Assembly: GCF_029227915.1 (NCBI RefSeq)
Contig: NC_079884.1
Location: 9,240,001-9,300,000 of the forward strand
Origin: Hydractinia symbiolongicarpus
Lineage: Eukaryota; Cnidaria; Hydrozoa; Anthoathecata; Hydractiniidae
Length of the DNA: 60,000 nucleotides
Direction: 5' to 3'
Part shown: one piece after another, positions 11,372-25,119 of the stretch
Position numbering within the stretch: position 1 is the stretch's first letter
Layout: every line of letters starts with the position of its first letter
Translations under genes and position numbers: made by a program
Notes under the pieces: model-generated
The model's input: the letters and a program-made list of their open reading frames with translations, nothing else
The model's database searches: none
What the model was told of the DNA's origin: nothing

Positions 11372-11847
11372 TTAAGTGGATTAAATTAAACAAAGACTAA
11401 TTTTCGCGGAAGACTAGTCTACAGTATATTTTGCGTGGACTAATATTGGCGGATAAGCGCTTTTTCAATTTTTCGCAGAGATTTATTTTCGCGAATGCAA
11501 TATGGTCAAAACTAAAATAAAATAAAATTTAGAAGAAGTAGTAGAACTTTTAAAACGAAGTTTATCTCCAATTAAACTTGTTTCCAGCACCTCTTCGACT
11601 TGCCATGCCAATGAAAAAAGAAGGCCATAGGTTATGTGCACTGTTTATTAAATTTCGCAGACAATGGATATATTGATATTTCGCGTTGATTTAATTTCGC
11701 AGATGACCCATATTTCGATATTTTGTGTGGAAGTAATTTCGCGGACAGGCTTTACTACAAATATTTCGCGAGGACTTAATTTCTCAAATTTTTTAAAAAA
11801 CCGCAAAAACCGCGAAATTTAATCTACGCGCAAAATAATCCACTTAA
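11372..11847. mobile_element. CGCG-rich inverted-repeat element (MITE) in the pseudogene intron
   Basis: TTAAGTGGATTA at 11372-11383 is matched by TAATCCACTTAA at 11836-11847. The arms therefore either include TTAA or are GTGGATTA with a TTAA duplication. The interior repeats the phrase ATTTCGCG several times in both orientations and has no coding capacity. It makes up most of the 671-bp intron between the two pseudogene exons. Confidence 0.65.
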
Positions 11848-12813
11848 GGTAATCTTTTTTCGCGTTTGCGTTTTAAAGGTCATAAGCGCCTGATTTAAAA
11901 AACGAAACATACAATAACAAAAATATATCTTCAGGACATTCAAACAAAATTTTAAATTGCTCTTACTTGGAGGTTTGCGTTCCCTACCCTAAAAAGTTTA
12001 CCTGTTCATCAGTTTCTTTTCCAAGGTGGATAGTGTTTCCAAAATATCACCATGGACAACGTTTGAACGAGAATTTCTTGATGTATATCTTGACAATAAC
12101 ATTAAAAAGGGTTCGTTTCCTCTTCTTTTGTTAAAAACTGTAACTCTAGTCAAAATTATGTCTGCTAGTTCCCTCCATAGATCTGTGCTCGGGGTTATTT
12201 TAATTTCTTTTAGTACTTCTTGAAGTCTTTTATCGCAGTACGATTTCAAGAGAAGCAAGTCTGATGTTAATGGCAGGATATCATCTTTGTTGAATCTATT
12301 ATCAGCCAAGGAACGCAAGGAAGCAGAAAAAATTCTCACAGACCATTCACTTTGAAAGTTCTTTTGAAATTTCTGCGCCTTAACAACAATTGTGTCATCA
12401 TTTTTTCTTAAACCTAGCCCTTGCAACAACATGGGACAGTTCTCGTAAGAGCGTAACCGAGTTTTAATGCTAACGATGGCGTATTAAATGCGGGCACTTT
12501 TTCACCGTCATTATTTGTGTTTGTGAACCCAGCAAGACGTTTGGTGGCCTCAACAACATCATCAAAGCAAGCTGGAGTTAAACAGTCCAGCAATGAAAAA
12601 TCTTTCATGCTTGCATTTCTTCTTATTTCCAAAACCAACCTGGCCAATATCCTCATTTTCTGTGAAATGTGGGACGATTTTTTAACCCACTTTCCACTGA
12701 CAATAAACTATCCATACGTAAGGATTAGTTCGTCGCTCTTAATAAGTTCTTTAATATTGTCGTTATTCATTGGTTGGACAACAAATTTCTTGCAGTTCTA
12801 TTGAACCACCAAC

Positions 12814-12867
12814 CGTTTTTTTTTTGTTTTGGTTTTTTTTTTTTTTTTTGGGGGGGGGGGGGGGGGG
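12814..12867 (+). repeat. Homopolymer tract: T-rich run then T17 followed by G18
   Basis: A run of 17 T (12,833-12,849) is followed directly by 18 G (12,850-12,867). It interrupts the pseudogene between its zinc-finger-like block and the next conserved block. A G18 run can form quadruplexes and is a frequent source of sequencing or assembly length error. Confidence 0.9.
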
Positions 12868-15289
12868 TACAGAAGCAGTTCACACTGATTTTGAATGTTA
12901 ATGTGATGCTCATCTCCTTCACTTTTTCGATGCACGCATCTTTTAAAATGTCTGTTTATGTCACCAGCGTAAAAAAAACCCACACGAAATTTGCATGGTA
13001 TAAAGTCGTCGGGCATGTGTAATCCTTTTGACTGTCGGTAAATAATCATACTACCATGGCAATGCAACCTAGTAATATCGGAAAAATATGGCTAAATACA
13101 CGTTGGTACAAATATGTGACGCAACCGTTGTAACTCAATTGGGCTGATACTGTTAGAAAGTCTACTAAATGTAAATTTTGAAACTGTCTCTATTTATTCA
13201 GTGCGCACTAACGGCTTGGATGGGTTCCACTGTAAGAAATGACTTATCGATCTAAGTATTTAAATAAAAAGCTAACAGAGTGCCAGTGTCACTTCGGAGT
13301 TCCAGCATTCATGCCAAAGTGAGAAGGATGTGGATTCGTAGAGTCCATTTGTGACATGTATCACATTTATAACGTCAATGTCCCAAAATCAGTCCACGGT
13401 CAGTAGTTTCACTTTTAAAAACGATGCATCCTAGAAATATCGGAAAAATATCGCTAAATAAATGTTGGTACGAATATGTGACGCAACCTTTGTAACTCAA
13501 ACTGACTGATACCGTTAGAAAGTCAATGAAATGTAAATTTTGAAACTGTCTCTATTTATTCAGCGCGCACTAACGGCTTGGATTGGTCCAACTGTAAAAG
13601 TTAATTGTCGACCTAAATATTTAAATAAAGAGCTGACAGAGCATGCAGTGTAGTTGCGGCGTTCCAGCATTCATGCCAAAGTGAGAAGAATTTGTATTCT
13701 TAGAGTCCATTTGTGTCATTTATCACATTTATAAGGTCAATGTCCAACATCAGTTCAATTAGGACCAACGGTCAATAGTTTCACTTTTAAAAGCAGGGCA
13801 ACCTAGTAATATGGGAAAAATATCGCTAAATACACGTTGGTACAAATATGTGACGCAACTGTTGTAACTCAAACGGACTGATACCGTTAGAAAGTCAATG
13901 AAATGTAAATTTTGAAACTGTCTCTATTTATTCAGCGCGCACTAACGGCTTGGATTAGTCCCACTGTAAAAATTAATTGTCGAACTAAATATTTAAATAA
14001 AGAGCTAACGAAGCATACAGTGTAGTTGTAGCGTTCCAAGATTCATGCCAAAATAAGAAGAAGAATAATTCTTACAGATCAATTGTCTCATTTATCACAT
14101 TTATAAGGTCAAAGTCCAACATCAGTTCAATTAAGACCCACGGTCAATGGTTTCACTTTTAAACGCAGGGCAACCTAGTAATGTCGGTATAATGTCGCTA
14201 AATACGCGTTGGTACGAATATGTGACGCAACCTTTGTAACTCAAACGGACTGATACCTTTAGAAAGTCGATGGAGTGTAGTTTGTGAAACTGTTTCTTAT
14301 TATTCAGCGCGCGCTAAAGTCTTGGATTGGTCCCACTGTAAAAATTAATTGTAGAACTAAATATTTAAATAAAAAGCTAACACAGCATCCAGTGTAGTTG
14401 CAGCGTTCCAGCATTCATGCCAAAGTAAAAAGAATGTGAATTCTTAGAGTCCATTTGTGTCATTTATCACATTTATAAGGTCAATGGCCAAAATCAGTCC
14501 AATTAGGACCAACGGCCAATAGTTTCACTTTTAAAAGCAGCGCAAACGGAAATATCGGAATAATATCGCTAAATGAATGTTGGTACGAATATGTGACGCA
14601 ATCTTTGTAACTTAAACGGACTAATACTTTTAGAAAGCCAATGAAATATAATTTGTGAAACTGTCTCTTATTATTCAGTGCGCGCTAAGGTCTCGGATTG
14701 GTCCCACAGTAAAAATTAATTATCAAACTAAATATTTAAATAAAAAGCTAACACAGCATCCAGTGTAGTTGCAGCGTTCCAGCATTCATGCCAAAGTAAA
14801 AAGAATGTGAATTCTTAGAGTCCATTTGTGTCATTTATCACATTTATAAGGTCAATGGCCAAAATCAGTCCAATTAGGACCAACGGCCAATAGTTTCACT
14901 TTTAAAAGCAGCGCAAACGGAAATATCGGAATAATATCGCTAAATGAATGTTGGTACGAATATGTGACGCAATCTTTGTAACTTAAACGGACTAATACTT
15001 TTAGAAAGCCAATGAAATATAATTTGTGAAACTGTCTCTTATTATTCAGTGCGCGCTAAGGTCTCGGATTGGTCCCACAGTAAAAATTAATTATCAAACT
15101 AAATATTTAAATGGAAAGCTAACAGAGTGTCCAATGTCATTTCGGAGTTCCGGCATTCATGCCAACGTGAGAAGAATGTGAATTCTTAGAGTCTTTTTGT
15201 CTCATTTATCACATTTATAAGGTCAATGGCCAAAATCAGTCCAATTAGGACTAACGGCCAATAGTTTCACTTTTAAAAGCAGCGCAAAC

Positions 15290-18200
15290 GGTAATATCGG
15301 AAAAATATGGCTAAATGAATGTTGGTACGAATATGTGACGCAACCTTTGTAACTTAACCGGACTAATACTTTAAGAAAGCCAATGAAATATAGTTTGTGA
15401 AACTGTCTCTTATTATTCAGTGCGCGCTAATGTCTCGGATTGGTCCCACTGTAAAAATTAATTATCGAACTAAATATTTAAATGGAAAGCTAACAAAGTG
15501 TCCAATGTCATTTCGGAGTTCCAGCATTCATGCCAAAGTGAGAAGAATGTTAATTCTTAGAGTCCATTTGTCTCATTTATCACATTTATAACGTCAGTGT
15601 CCAACATCAGTTCAATTAGGACTCACGGTCAAAAGTTTCACTTTTAAAAGCAGCGCAAACGGTAATGTCGGTATAATATCGCTAAATACACGTTGGTACA
15701 AATATGGGATGCAACCGTTGCAACTCAAACGGATTGATACTGTTAAAAAGACAATGAAATTTAGTTTTTGAAACTGTCTCTTATTATTCAGTGCGCGCTA
15801 AGGTCTCGGATTGGTCCCACTGTAAAAATTAATTATCAAACTAAATATTTAAATGGAAAGCTAACAGAGTGTCCAATGCCATTTCGGAGTTCCAGCATTC
15901 ATGCCAAAATGAGAAGAATGTGAATTCTTAGAGTCTTTTTGTCTCATTTATCACATTTATAAGGTCAATGGCCAAAATCAGTCCAATTAGGACTAACGGC
16001 CAATAGTTTCACTTTTAAAAGCAGCGCAAACGGTAATATCGGAAAAATATGGCTAAATGAATGTTGGTACGAATATGTGACGCAACCTTTGTAACTTAAA
16101 CGGACTAATACTTTAAGAAAGCCAATGAAATATAGTTTGTGAAACTGTCTCTTATTATTCAGTGCGCGCTAATGTCTCGGATTGGTCCCACTGTAAAAAT
16201 TAATTATCGAACTAAATATTTAAATGGAAAGCTAACAAAGTGTCCAATGTCATTTCGGAGTTCCAGCATTCATGCCAAAGTGAGAAGAATGTTAATTCTA
16301 TAATATCGCTAAATACACGTTATAATATCGCTAAATACACGTTGGTACAAATATGGGATGCAACCGTTGCAACTCAAACGGATTGATACTGTTAAAAAGA
16401 CAATGAAATTTAGTTTTCGAAACTGTCTCTTATTCTTCAGCGCGCGCTAAAATCTTGGATTGGTCCAACTGTAAAAATTATTTGTCTAACTAAATACTTT
16501 AATAAAGAGCTAACAAAGCATCCAGTGTAGTTATGGCGTTCCAGAATTCATGCCAAAGTAAGAATAATAATAATTCCTACAATCCAATTGTCTCACTTTT
16601 AAAAGCAGGGCAACCTAGTAATGTCGGTATAATATCGCTAAATACACGTTGGTACAAATATGGGATGCAACCGTTGCAACTGAAACGGACTAATACTTTT
16701 AGAAAGTCAATGAAATATAGTTTGTGAAACTGTCTCTTATTATTCAGTGCGCACTAAGGTCTCGGATTGGTCCCACAGTAAAAATTAATTATCAAACTAA
16801 ATATTTAAATGGAAAGCTAACAGAGTGTACAATGTCATTTTGGAGTTCCAGCATTCATGCCAAAATGAGAAGAATGTTAATTCTTAGAGTCCATTTGTCT
16901 CATTTATCACATTTATAACGTCAGTGTCCAACATCAGTTCAATTAGGACTAACGGCCAATAGTTTCACTTTTAAAAGCAGCGCAACCGGTAATATCGGAA
17001 AAATATCGCTAAATACACGTTGGTACAAATATGGGATGCAACCGTTGCAACTCAAACGGATTGATACTGTTAAAAAGACAATGAAATTTAGTTTTTGAAA
17101 CTGTCTCTTATTATTCAGTGCGCGCTAAGGTCTCGGATTGGTCCCACTGTAAAAATTAATTATCAAACTAAATATTTAAATGGAAAGCTAACAGAGTGTC
17201 CAATGCCATTTCGGAGTTCCAGCATTCATGCCAAAATGAGAAGAATGTGAATTCTTAGAGTCTTTTTGTCTCATTTATCACATTTATAAGGTCAATGGCC
17301 AAAATCAGTCCAATTAGGACTAACGGCCAATAGTTTCACTTTTAAAAGCAGCGCAAACGGTAATATCGGAAAAATATGGCTAAATGAATGTTGGTACGAA
17401 TATGTGACGCAACCTTTGTAACTTAAACGGACTAATACTTTAAGAAAGCCAATGAAATATAGTTTGTGAAACTGTCTCTTATTATTCAGTGCGCGCTAAT
17501 GTCTCGGATTGGTCCCACTGTAAAAATTAATTATCGAACTAAATATTTAAATGGAAAGCTAACAAAGTGTCCAATGTCATTTCGGAGTTCCAGCATTCAT
17601 GCCAAAGTGAGAAGAATGTTAATTCTTAGAGTCCATTTGTCTCATTTATCACATTTATAACGTCAGTGTCCAACATCAGTTCAATTAGGACTCACGGTCA
17701 ATAGTTTCACTTTTAAAAGCAGCGCAAACGGTAATGTCGGTATAATATCGCTAAATACACGTTGGTACAAATATGGGATGCAACCGTTGCAACTCAAACG
17801 GATTGATACTGTTAAAAAGACAATGAAATTTAGTTTTCGAAACTGTCTCTTATTCTTCAGCGCGCGCTAAAATCTTGGATTGGTCCAACTGTAAAAATTA
17901 TTTGTCTAACTAAATACTTTAATAAAGAGCTAACAAAGCATCCAGTGTAGTTATGGCGTTCCAGAATTCATGCCAAAGTAAGAATAATAATAATTCCTAC
18001 AATCCAATTGTCTCGTTTATCACATTTATAAGGTCAAAGTCCAACATCAGTTCAATTAGGACCCACGGTCAATAGTTTCACTTTTAAAAGCAGGGCAACC
18101 TAGTAATGTCGGTATAATATCGCTAAATACACGTTGGTACAAATATGGGATGCAACCGTTGCAACTGAAACGGACTAATACTTTTAGAAAGTCAATGAAA

Positions 18201-21200
18201 TATAGTTTGTGAAACTGTCTCTTATTATTCAGTGCGCACTAAGGTCTCGGATTGGTCCCACAGTAAAAATTAATTATCAAACTAAATATTTAAATGGAAA
18301 GCTAACAGAGTGTACAATGTCATTTTGGAGTTCCAGCATTCATGCCAAAATGAGAAGAATGTTAATTCTTAGAGTCCATTTGTCTCATTTATCACATTTA
18401 TAACGTCAGTGTCCAACATCAGTTCAATTAGGACTAACGGCCAATAGTTTCACTTTTAAAAGCAGCGCAACCGGTAATATCGGAAAAATATCGCTAAATG
18501 AATGTTGGTACGAATATGTGACGCAACCTTTGTAACTTAAACGGACTAATACTTTTAGAAAGCCAATGAAATATAGTTTGTGAAACTGTCTGTTATTATT
18601 CAGTGCGCGCTAAGGTCTCGGATTGGTCCCACTGTAAAAATTAATTATCGAACTAAATATTTAAATGGAAAGCTAACAGAGTGTCCAATGTCATTTCGGA
18701 GTTCCAGCATTCATGCCAAAGTGAGAAGAATGTTAATTTTTAGAGTCCATTTGTCTCATTTATCACATTTATAACGTCAGTGTCCAAAATCAGTTCAATT
18801 AGGACCAACGATCAATAGTTTCACTTTTAAACGCAGGACAACCTAGTAATATGGGAAAAATATCGCTAAAAACACGTTGGTACAAATATGGGATGCAACC
18901 GTTGCAACTCAAACGGATTGATACCGTTAAAAAGACAATGAAATTTAGTTTTTGAAACTGTCTCTTATTCTTCAGCCCGCGCTAAAATCTTGGATTGGTC
19001 CCAATGTAAAAATTAATTGTCGAACTAAATACTTAAATAAAGAGCTAACAAAGCATCCAGTCTAGTTGTGGCGTTCTAGAATTCATGCCAGAGTAAGAAA
19101 AATAATAATTCCTACAGTCCAATTGTCTCGTTTATCACATTTATAAGGTCAAAGTCCAACATCAGTTCAATTAGGACCCACGGTCAATAGCTTCACTTTT
19201 AAAAGCAGGGCAACCTAGTAATGTCGGTATAATATCGCTAAATACACGTTAGTACAAATATGGGATCCAACTGTTGCAACTGAAACGGACTGATACTGTT
19301 AAAAAGACAATGAAATTTAGTTTTTGAAACTGTCTCTTATTCTTCAGCCCGCGCTAAAGTCTTGGATTGGTCCCACTGTAAAAATTACTTGTCGAACTAA
19401 ATATTTAAATAAAGAGCTAACACAGCATCCAGTGTAGTTGCAGCGTTCCAGCATTCATGCCAAAGTGAGAAGAATGTGAATTCTTAGAGTCTATTTGTGT
19501 CATTTATCACATTTATAAGGTCAAAGACCAAAATCAGTTCAATTAGGACTAACGGCCAATAGTTTCACTCTTAAAAGCAGCGCAACCGGTAATATCGGAA
19601 AAATATGGCTAAATGAATGTTGGTACGAATATGTGACGCAACCTTTGTAACTTAACCGGACTAATACTTTAAGAAAGCCAATGAAATATAGTTTGTGAAA
19701 CTGTCTCTTATTATTCAGTGCGCGCTAATGTCTCGGATTGGTCCCACTGTAAAAATTAATTATCGAACTAAATATTTAAATGGAAAGCTAACAAAGTGTC
19801 CAATGTCATTTCGGAGTTCCAGCATTCATGCCAAAGTGAGAAGAATGTTAATTCTTAGAGTCCATTTGTCTCATTTATCACATTTATAACGTCAGTGTCC
19901 AACATCAGTTCAATTAGGACTCACGGTCAAAAGTTTCACTTTTAAAAGCAGCGCAAACGGTAATGTCGGTATAATATCGCTAAATACACGTTGGTACAAA
20001 TATGGGATGCAACCGTTGCAACTCAAACGGATTGATACTGTTAAAAAGACAATGAAATTTAGTTTTTGAAACTGTCTCTTATTATTCAGTGCGCGCTAAG
20101 GTCTCGGATTGGTCCCACTGTAAAAATTAATTATCAAACTAAATATTTAAATGGAAAGCTAACAGAGTGTCCAATGCCATTTCGGAGTTCCAGCATTCAT
20201 GCCAAAATGAGAAGAATGTGAATTCTTAGAGTCTTTTTGTCTCATTTATCACATTTATAAGGTCAATGGCCAAAATCAGTCCAATTAGGACTAACGGCCA
20301 ATAGTTTCACTTTTAAAAGCAGCGCAAACGGTAATATCGGAAAAATATGGCTAAATGAATGTTGGTACGAATATGTGACGCAACCTTTGTAACTTAAACG
20401 GACTAATACTTTAAGAAAGCCAATGAAATATAGTTTGTGAAACTGTCTCTTATTATTCAGTGCGCGCTAATGTCTCGGATTGGTCCCACTGTAAAAATTA
20501 ATTATCGAACTAAATATTTAAATGGAAAGCTAACAAAGTGTCCAATGTCATTTCGGAGTTCCAGCATTCATGCCAAAGTGAGAAGAATGTTAATTCTATA
20601 ATATCGCTAAATACACGTTATAATATCGCTAAATACACGTTGGTACAAATATGGGATGCAACCGTTGCAACTCAAACGGATTGATACTGTTAAAAAGACA
20701 ATGAAATTTAGTTTTCGAAACTGTCTCTTATTCTTCAGCGCGCGCTAAAATCTTGGATTGGTCCAACTGTAAAAATTATTTGTCTAACTAAATACTTTAA
20801 TAAAGAGCTAACAAAGCATCCAGTGTAGTTATGGCGTTCCAGAATTCATGCCAAAGTAAGAATAATAATAATTCCTACAATCCAATTGTCTCACTTTTAA
20901 AAGCAGGGCAACCTAGTAATGTCGGTATAATATCGCTAAATACACGTTGGTACAAATATGGGATGCAACCGTTGCAACTGAAACGGACTAATACTTTTAG
21001 AAAGTCAATGAAATATAGTTTGTGAAACTGTCTCTTATTATTCAGTGCGCACTAAGGTCTCGGATTGGTCCCACAGTAAAAATTAATTATCAAACTAAAT
21101 ATTTAAATGGAAAGCTAACAGAGTGTACAATGTCATTTTGGAGTTCCAGCATTCATGCCAAAATGAGAAGAATGTTAATTCTTAGAGTCCATTTGTCTCA

Positions 21201-23885
21201 TTTATCACATTTATAACGTCAGTGTCCAACATCAGTTCAATTAGGACTAACGGCCAATAGTTTCACTTTTAAAAGCAGCGCAACCGGTAATATCGGAAAA
21301 ATATCGCTAAATACACGTTGGTACAAATATGGGATGCAACCGTTGCAACTCAAACGGATTGATACTGTTAAAAAGACAATGAAATTTAGTTTTTGAAACT
21401 GTCTCTTATTATTCAGTGCGCGCTAAGGTCTCGGATTGGTCCCACTGTAAAAATTAATTATCAAACTAAATATTTAAATGGAAAGCTAACAGAGTGTCCA
21501 ATGCCATTTCGGAGTTCCAGCATTCATGCCAAAATGAGAAGAATGTGAATTCTTAGAGTCTTTTTGTCTCATTTATCACATTTATAAGGTCAATGGCCAA
21601 AATCAGTCCAATTAGGACTAACGGCCAATAGTTTCACTTTTAAAAGCAGCGCAAACGGTAATATCGGAAAAATATGGCTAAATGAATGTTGGTACGAATA
21701 TGTGACGCAACCTTTGTAACTTAAACGGACTAATACTTTAAGAAAGCCAATGAAATATAGTTTGTGAAACTGTCTCTTATTATTCAGTGCGCGCTAATGT
21801 CTCGGATTGGTCCCACTGTAAAAATTAATTATCGAACTAAATATTTAAATGGAAAGCTAACAAAGTGTCCAATGTCATTTCGGAGTTCCAGCATTCATGC
21901 CAAAGTGAGAAGAATGTTAATTCTTAGAGTCCATTTGTCTCATTTATCACATTTATAACGTCAGTGTCCAACATCAGTTCAATTAGGACTCACGGTCAAT
22001 AGTTTCACTTTTAAAAGCAGCGCAAACGGTAATGTCGGTATAATATCGCTAAATACACGTTGGTACAAATATGGGATGCAACCGTTGCAACTCAAACGGA
22101 TTGATACTGTTAAAAAGACAATGAAATTTAGTTTTCGAAACTGTCTCTTATTCTTCAGCGCGCGCTAAAATCTTGGATTGGTCCAACTGTAAAAATTATT
22201 TGTCTAACTAAATACTTTAATAAAGAGCTAACAAAGCATCCAGTGTAGTTATGGCGTTCCAGAATTCATGCCAAAGTAAGAATAATAATAATTCCTACAA
22301 TCCAATTGTCTCGTTTATCACATTTATAAGGTCAAAGTCCAACATCAGTTCAATTAGGACCCACGGTCAATAGTTTCACTTTTAAAAGCAGGGCAACCTA
22401 GTAATGTCGGTATAATATCGCTAAATACACGTTGGTACAAATATGGGATGCAACCGTTGCAACTGAAACGGACTAATACTTTTAGAAAGTCAATGAAATA
22501 TAGTTTGTGAAACTGTCTCTTATTATTCAGTGCGCACTAAGGTCTCGGATTGGTCCCACAGTAAAAATTAATTATCAAACTAAATATTTAAATGGAAAGC
22601 TAACAGAGTGTACAATGTCATTTTGGAGTTCCAGCATTCATGCCAAAATGAGAAGAATGTTAATTCTTAGAGTCCATTTGTCTCATTTATCACATTTATA
22701 ACGTCAGTGTCCAACATCAGTTCAATTAGGACTAACGGCCAATAGTTTCACTTTTAAAAGCAGCGCAACCGGTAATATCGGAAAAATATCGCTAAATGAA
22801 TGTTGGTACGAATATGTGACGCAACCTTTGTAACTTAAACGGACTAATACTTTTAGAAAGCCAATGAAATATAGTTTGTGAAACTGTCTGTTATTATTCA
22901 GTGCGCGCTAAGGTCTCGGATTGGTCCCACTGTAAAAATTAATTATCGAACTAAATATTTAAATGGAAAGCTAACAGAGTGTCCAATGTCATTTCGGAGT
23001 TCCAGCATTCATGCCAAAGTGAGAAGAATGTTAATTTTTAGAGTCCATTTGTCTCATTTATCACATTTATAACGTCAGTGTCCAAAATCAGTTCAATTAG
23101 GACCAACGATCAATAGTTTCACTTTTAAACGCAGGACAACCTAGTAATATGGGAAAAATATCGCTAAAAACACGTTGGTACAAATATGGGATGCAACCGT
23201 TGCAACTCAAACGGATTGATACCGTTAAAAAGACAATGAAATTTAGTTTTTGAAACTGTCTCTTATTCTTCAGCCCGCGCTAAAATCTTGGATTGGTCCC
23301 AATGTAAAAATTAATTGTCGAACTAAATACTTAAATAAAGAGCTAACAAAGCATCCAGTCTAGTTGTGGCGTTCTAGAATTCATGCCAGAGTAAGAAAAA
23401 TAATAATTCCTACAGTCCAATTGTCTCGTTTATCACATTTATAAGGTCAAAGTCCAACATCAGTTCAATTAGGACCCACGGTCAATAGCTTCACTTTTAA
23501 AAGCAGGGCAACCTAGTAATGTCGGTATAATATCGCTAAATACACGTTAGTACAAATATGGGATCCAACTGTTGCAACTGAAACGGACTGATACTGTTAA
23601 AAAGACAATGAAATTTAGTTTTTGAAACTGTCTCTTATTCTTCAGCCCGCGCTAAAGTCTTGGATTGGTCCCACTGTAAAAATTACTTGTCGAACTAAAT
23701 ATTTAAATAAAGAGCTAACACAGCATCCAGTGTAGTTGCAGCGTTCCAGCATTCATGCCAAAGTGAGAAGAATGTGAATTCTTAGAGTCTATTTGTGTCA
23801 TTTATCACATTTATAAGGTCAAAGACCAAAATCAGTTCAATTAGGACTAACGGCCAATAGTTTCACTCTTAAAAGCAGCGCAACC
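15290..23885 (+). repeat. 4,298-bp segment in perfect tandem duplication within the array
   Basis: The block from about 15,290 to 19,587 is followed directly by a second copy to about 23,885. All landmarks recur at an offset of 4,298 bp, including private variants (AACTTAACCGGAC near 15,352 and 19,650), the truncated monomer near 16,590 and 20,888, and the 22-bp repeat at 16,298 and 20,596. In the stretches I compared I found no difference. The length is not a whole number of monomers because it includes truncated units. Confidence 0.9.
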
Positions 23886-25119
23886 GGTAATATCGGAAAA
23901 ATATCGCAAAATACACGTTGGTACAAATATGGGATGCAACCGTTGCAACTCAAACGGATTGATACCGTTAAAAAGACAATGAAATTTAGTTTTTGAAATT
24001 GTCTCTTATTTTTCAGCCTGCGCTAAAATCTTGGATTGGTCCCACTGTAAAAATTAATTGTCGAACTAAATACTTAAATAAAGAGCTAACAAAGCATCCA
24101 GTGTAGTTGTGGCGTTCCAGAATTCATGCCAAAGTAAGAAGAAGAATAATTCCTACAGTCCAATTGTCTCGTTTATCACATTTATTGGGTCAAAGTCCAA
24201 CATCAGTTCAATTAGGACCCACGGTCAATAGTTTCACTTTTAAAAGCAGGGCAACCTAGTAATGTCGGTATAATATCGCTAAATACACGTTGGTACAGAT
24301 ATGTGATGCAACCGTTGCAACTGAAACGGACAATACTTTTAGAAAGCCAATGAAATATAGTTTGTGAAACTGTCTCTTATTATTCAGTGCGTGCTAAGGT
24401 CTCGGATTGATCCCACAGTAAAAATTAATTATCAAGCTAAATATTTAAATGGAAAGCTAACAGAGTGTCCAATGTCATTTCGGAGTTCCAGCATTCATGC
24501 CAAAATGAGAAGAATGTGAATTCTTAGACTCTATTTGTCTCATTTATCACATTTATAAGGTCAATGACCAAAATCAGTTCAATTAGGACTAACGGCCAAT
24601 AGTTTCACTTTTAAAAGCATCGCAAACGGTAATATCGGAAAAATATCGCTAAATAAATGTTGGTACAAATATGGGATGCAACCGTTGCAACTCAAACGGA
24701 TTGATACCGTTAAAAAGACAATGAAATTTAGTTTGTGAAACTGTCTCTTATTTTTCAGCCTGCGCTAAAATCTTGGATTGGTCCCACTGTAAAAATTAAT
24801 TGTCGAACTAAATACTTAAATAAAAAGCTAACAAAGCATCCAGTGTAGTTGTGGCGTTCCAGAATTCATGCCAAAGTAAGAATAATAATAATTCCTACAG
24901 TCCAATTGTCCCGTTTATCACATTTATAAGGTGAAAGTCCAACATCAGTTCAATTAGGACTAAGGGCCAATAGTTTCACTTTTAAAAGCAGCGCAAACGG
25001 TAATATCGGAAAAATATCGCTAAGTGAATGTTGGTACGAATATGTGACGCAACCTTTGTAACTTAAACAGACTAATACTTTTAGAAAGCCAATGAAATAT
25101 AGTTTGTGAAACTGTCTCT

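Larger units (their letters stand above)
11085..13067 (-). pseudogene. Decayed member of an uncharacterised invertebrate family (zinc finger-like N-terminus, integrase-like C-terminus)
   Basis: Minus-strand order: a zinc-finger-like block, FIPCKFRVGFFYAGDINRHF (one expected Cys reads Arg); MNNDNIKELIKSDELILTYG; MRILARLVLEIRRN; TPSLALKLGYAL; then ASLRSLADNRFNKDDILPLT. A GT donor follows at 12,000-12,001, then a 671-bp intron and an AG acceptor at 11,331-11,332. The last exon reads LELVHVRGKRGRQVPVLL and ends MGHDVTVHREYYRLHEST and ELAKVSKLLLAID. I know this order from many unannotated cnidarian and other invertebrate proteins. The GHD...HREYYR end resembles the LGH...Y end of tyrosine recombinases. 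Damage: in-frame stops at 12,798-12,800 and 12,708-12,710, a frameshift near 12,430, a T/G tract replacing part of the N-terminal region, and a frameshifting deletion in the last exon that removes the expected middle of the integrase-like part. Function of the family is unknown to me. Confidence 0.75.

Noticed and set aside
12774-13022. 82-codon plus-strand frame through the T/G homopolymer
   Set aside because: It depends on the F and G run encoded by the homopolymer and is antisense to the recognisable pseudogene blocks.
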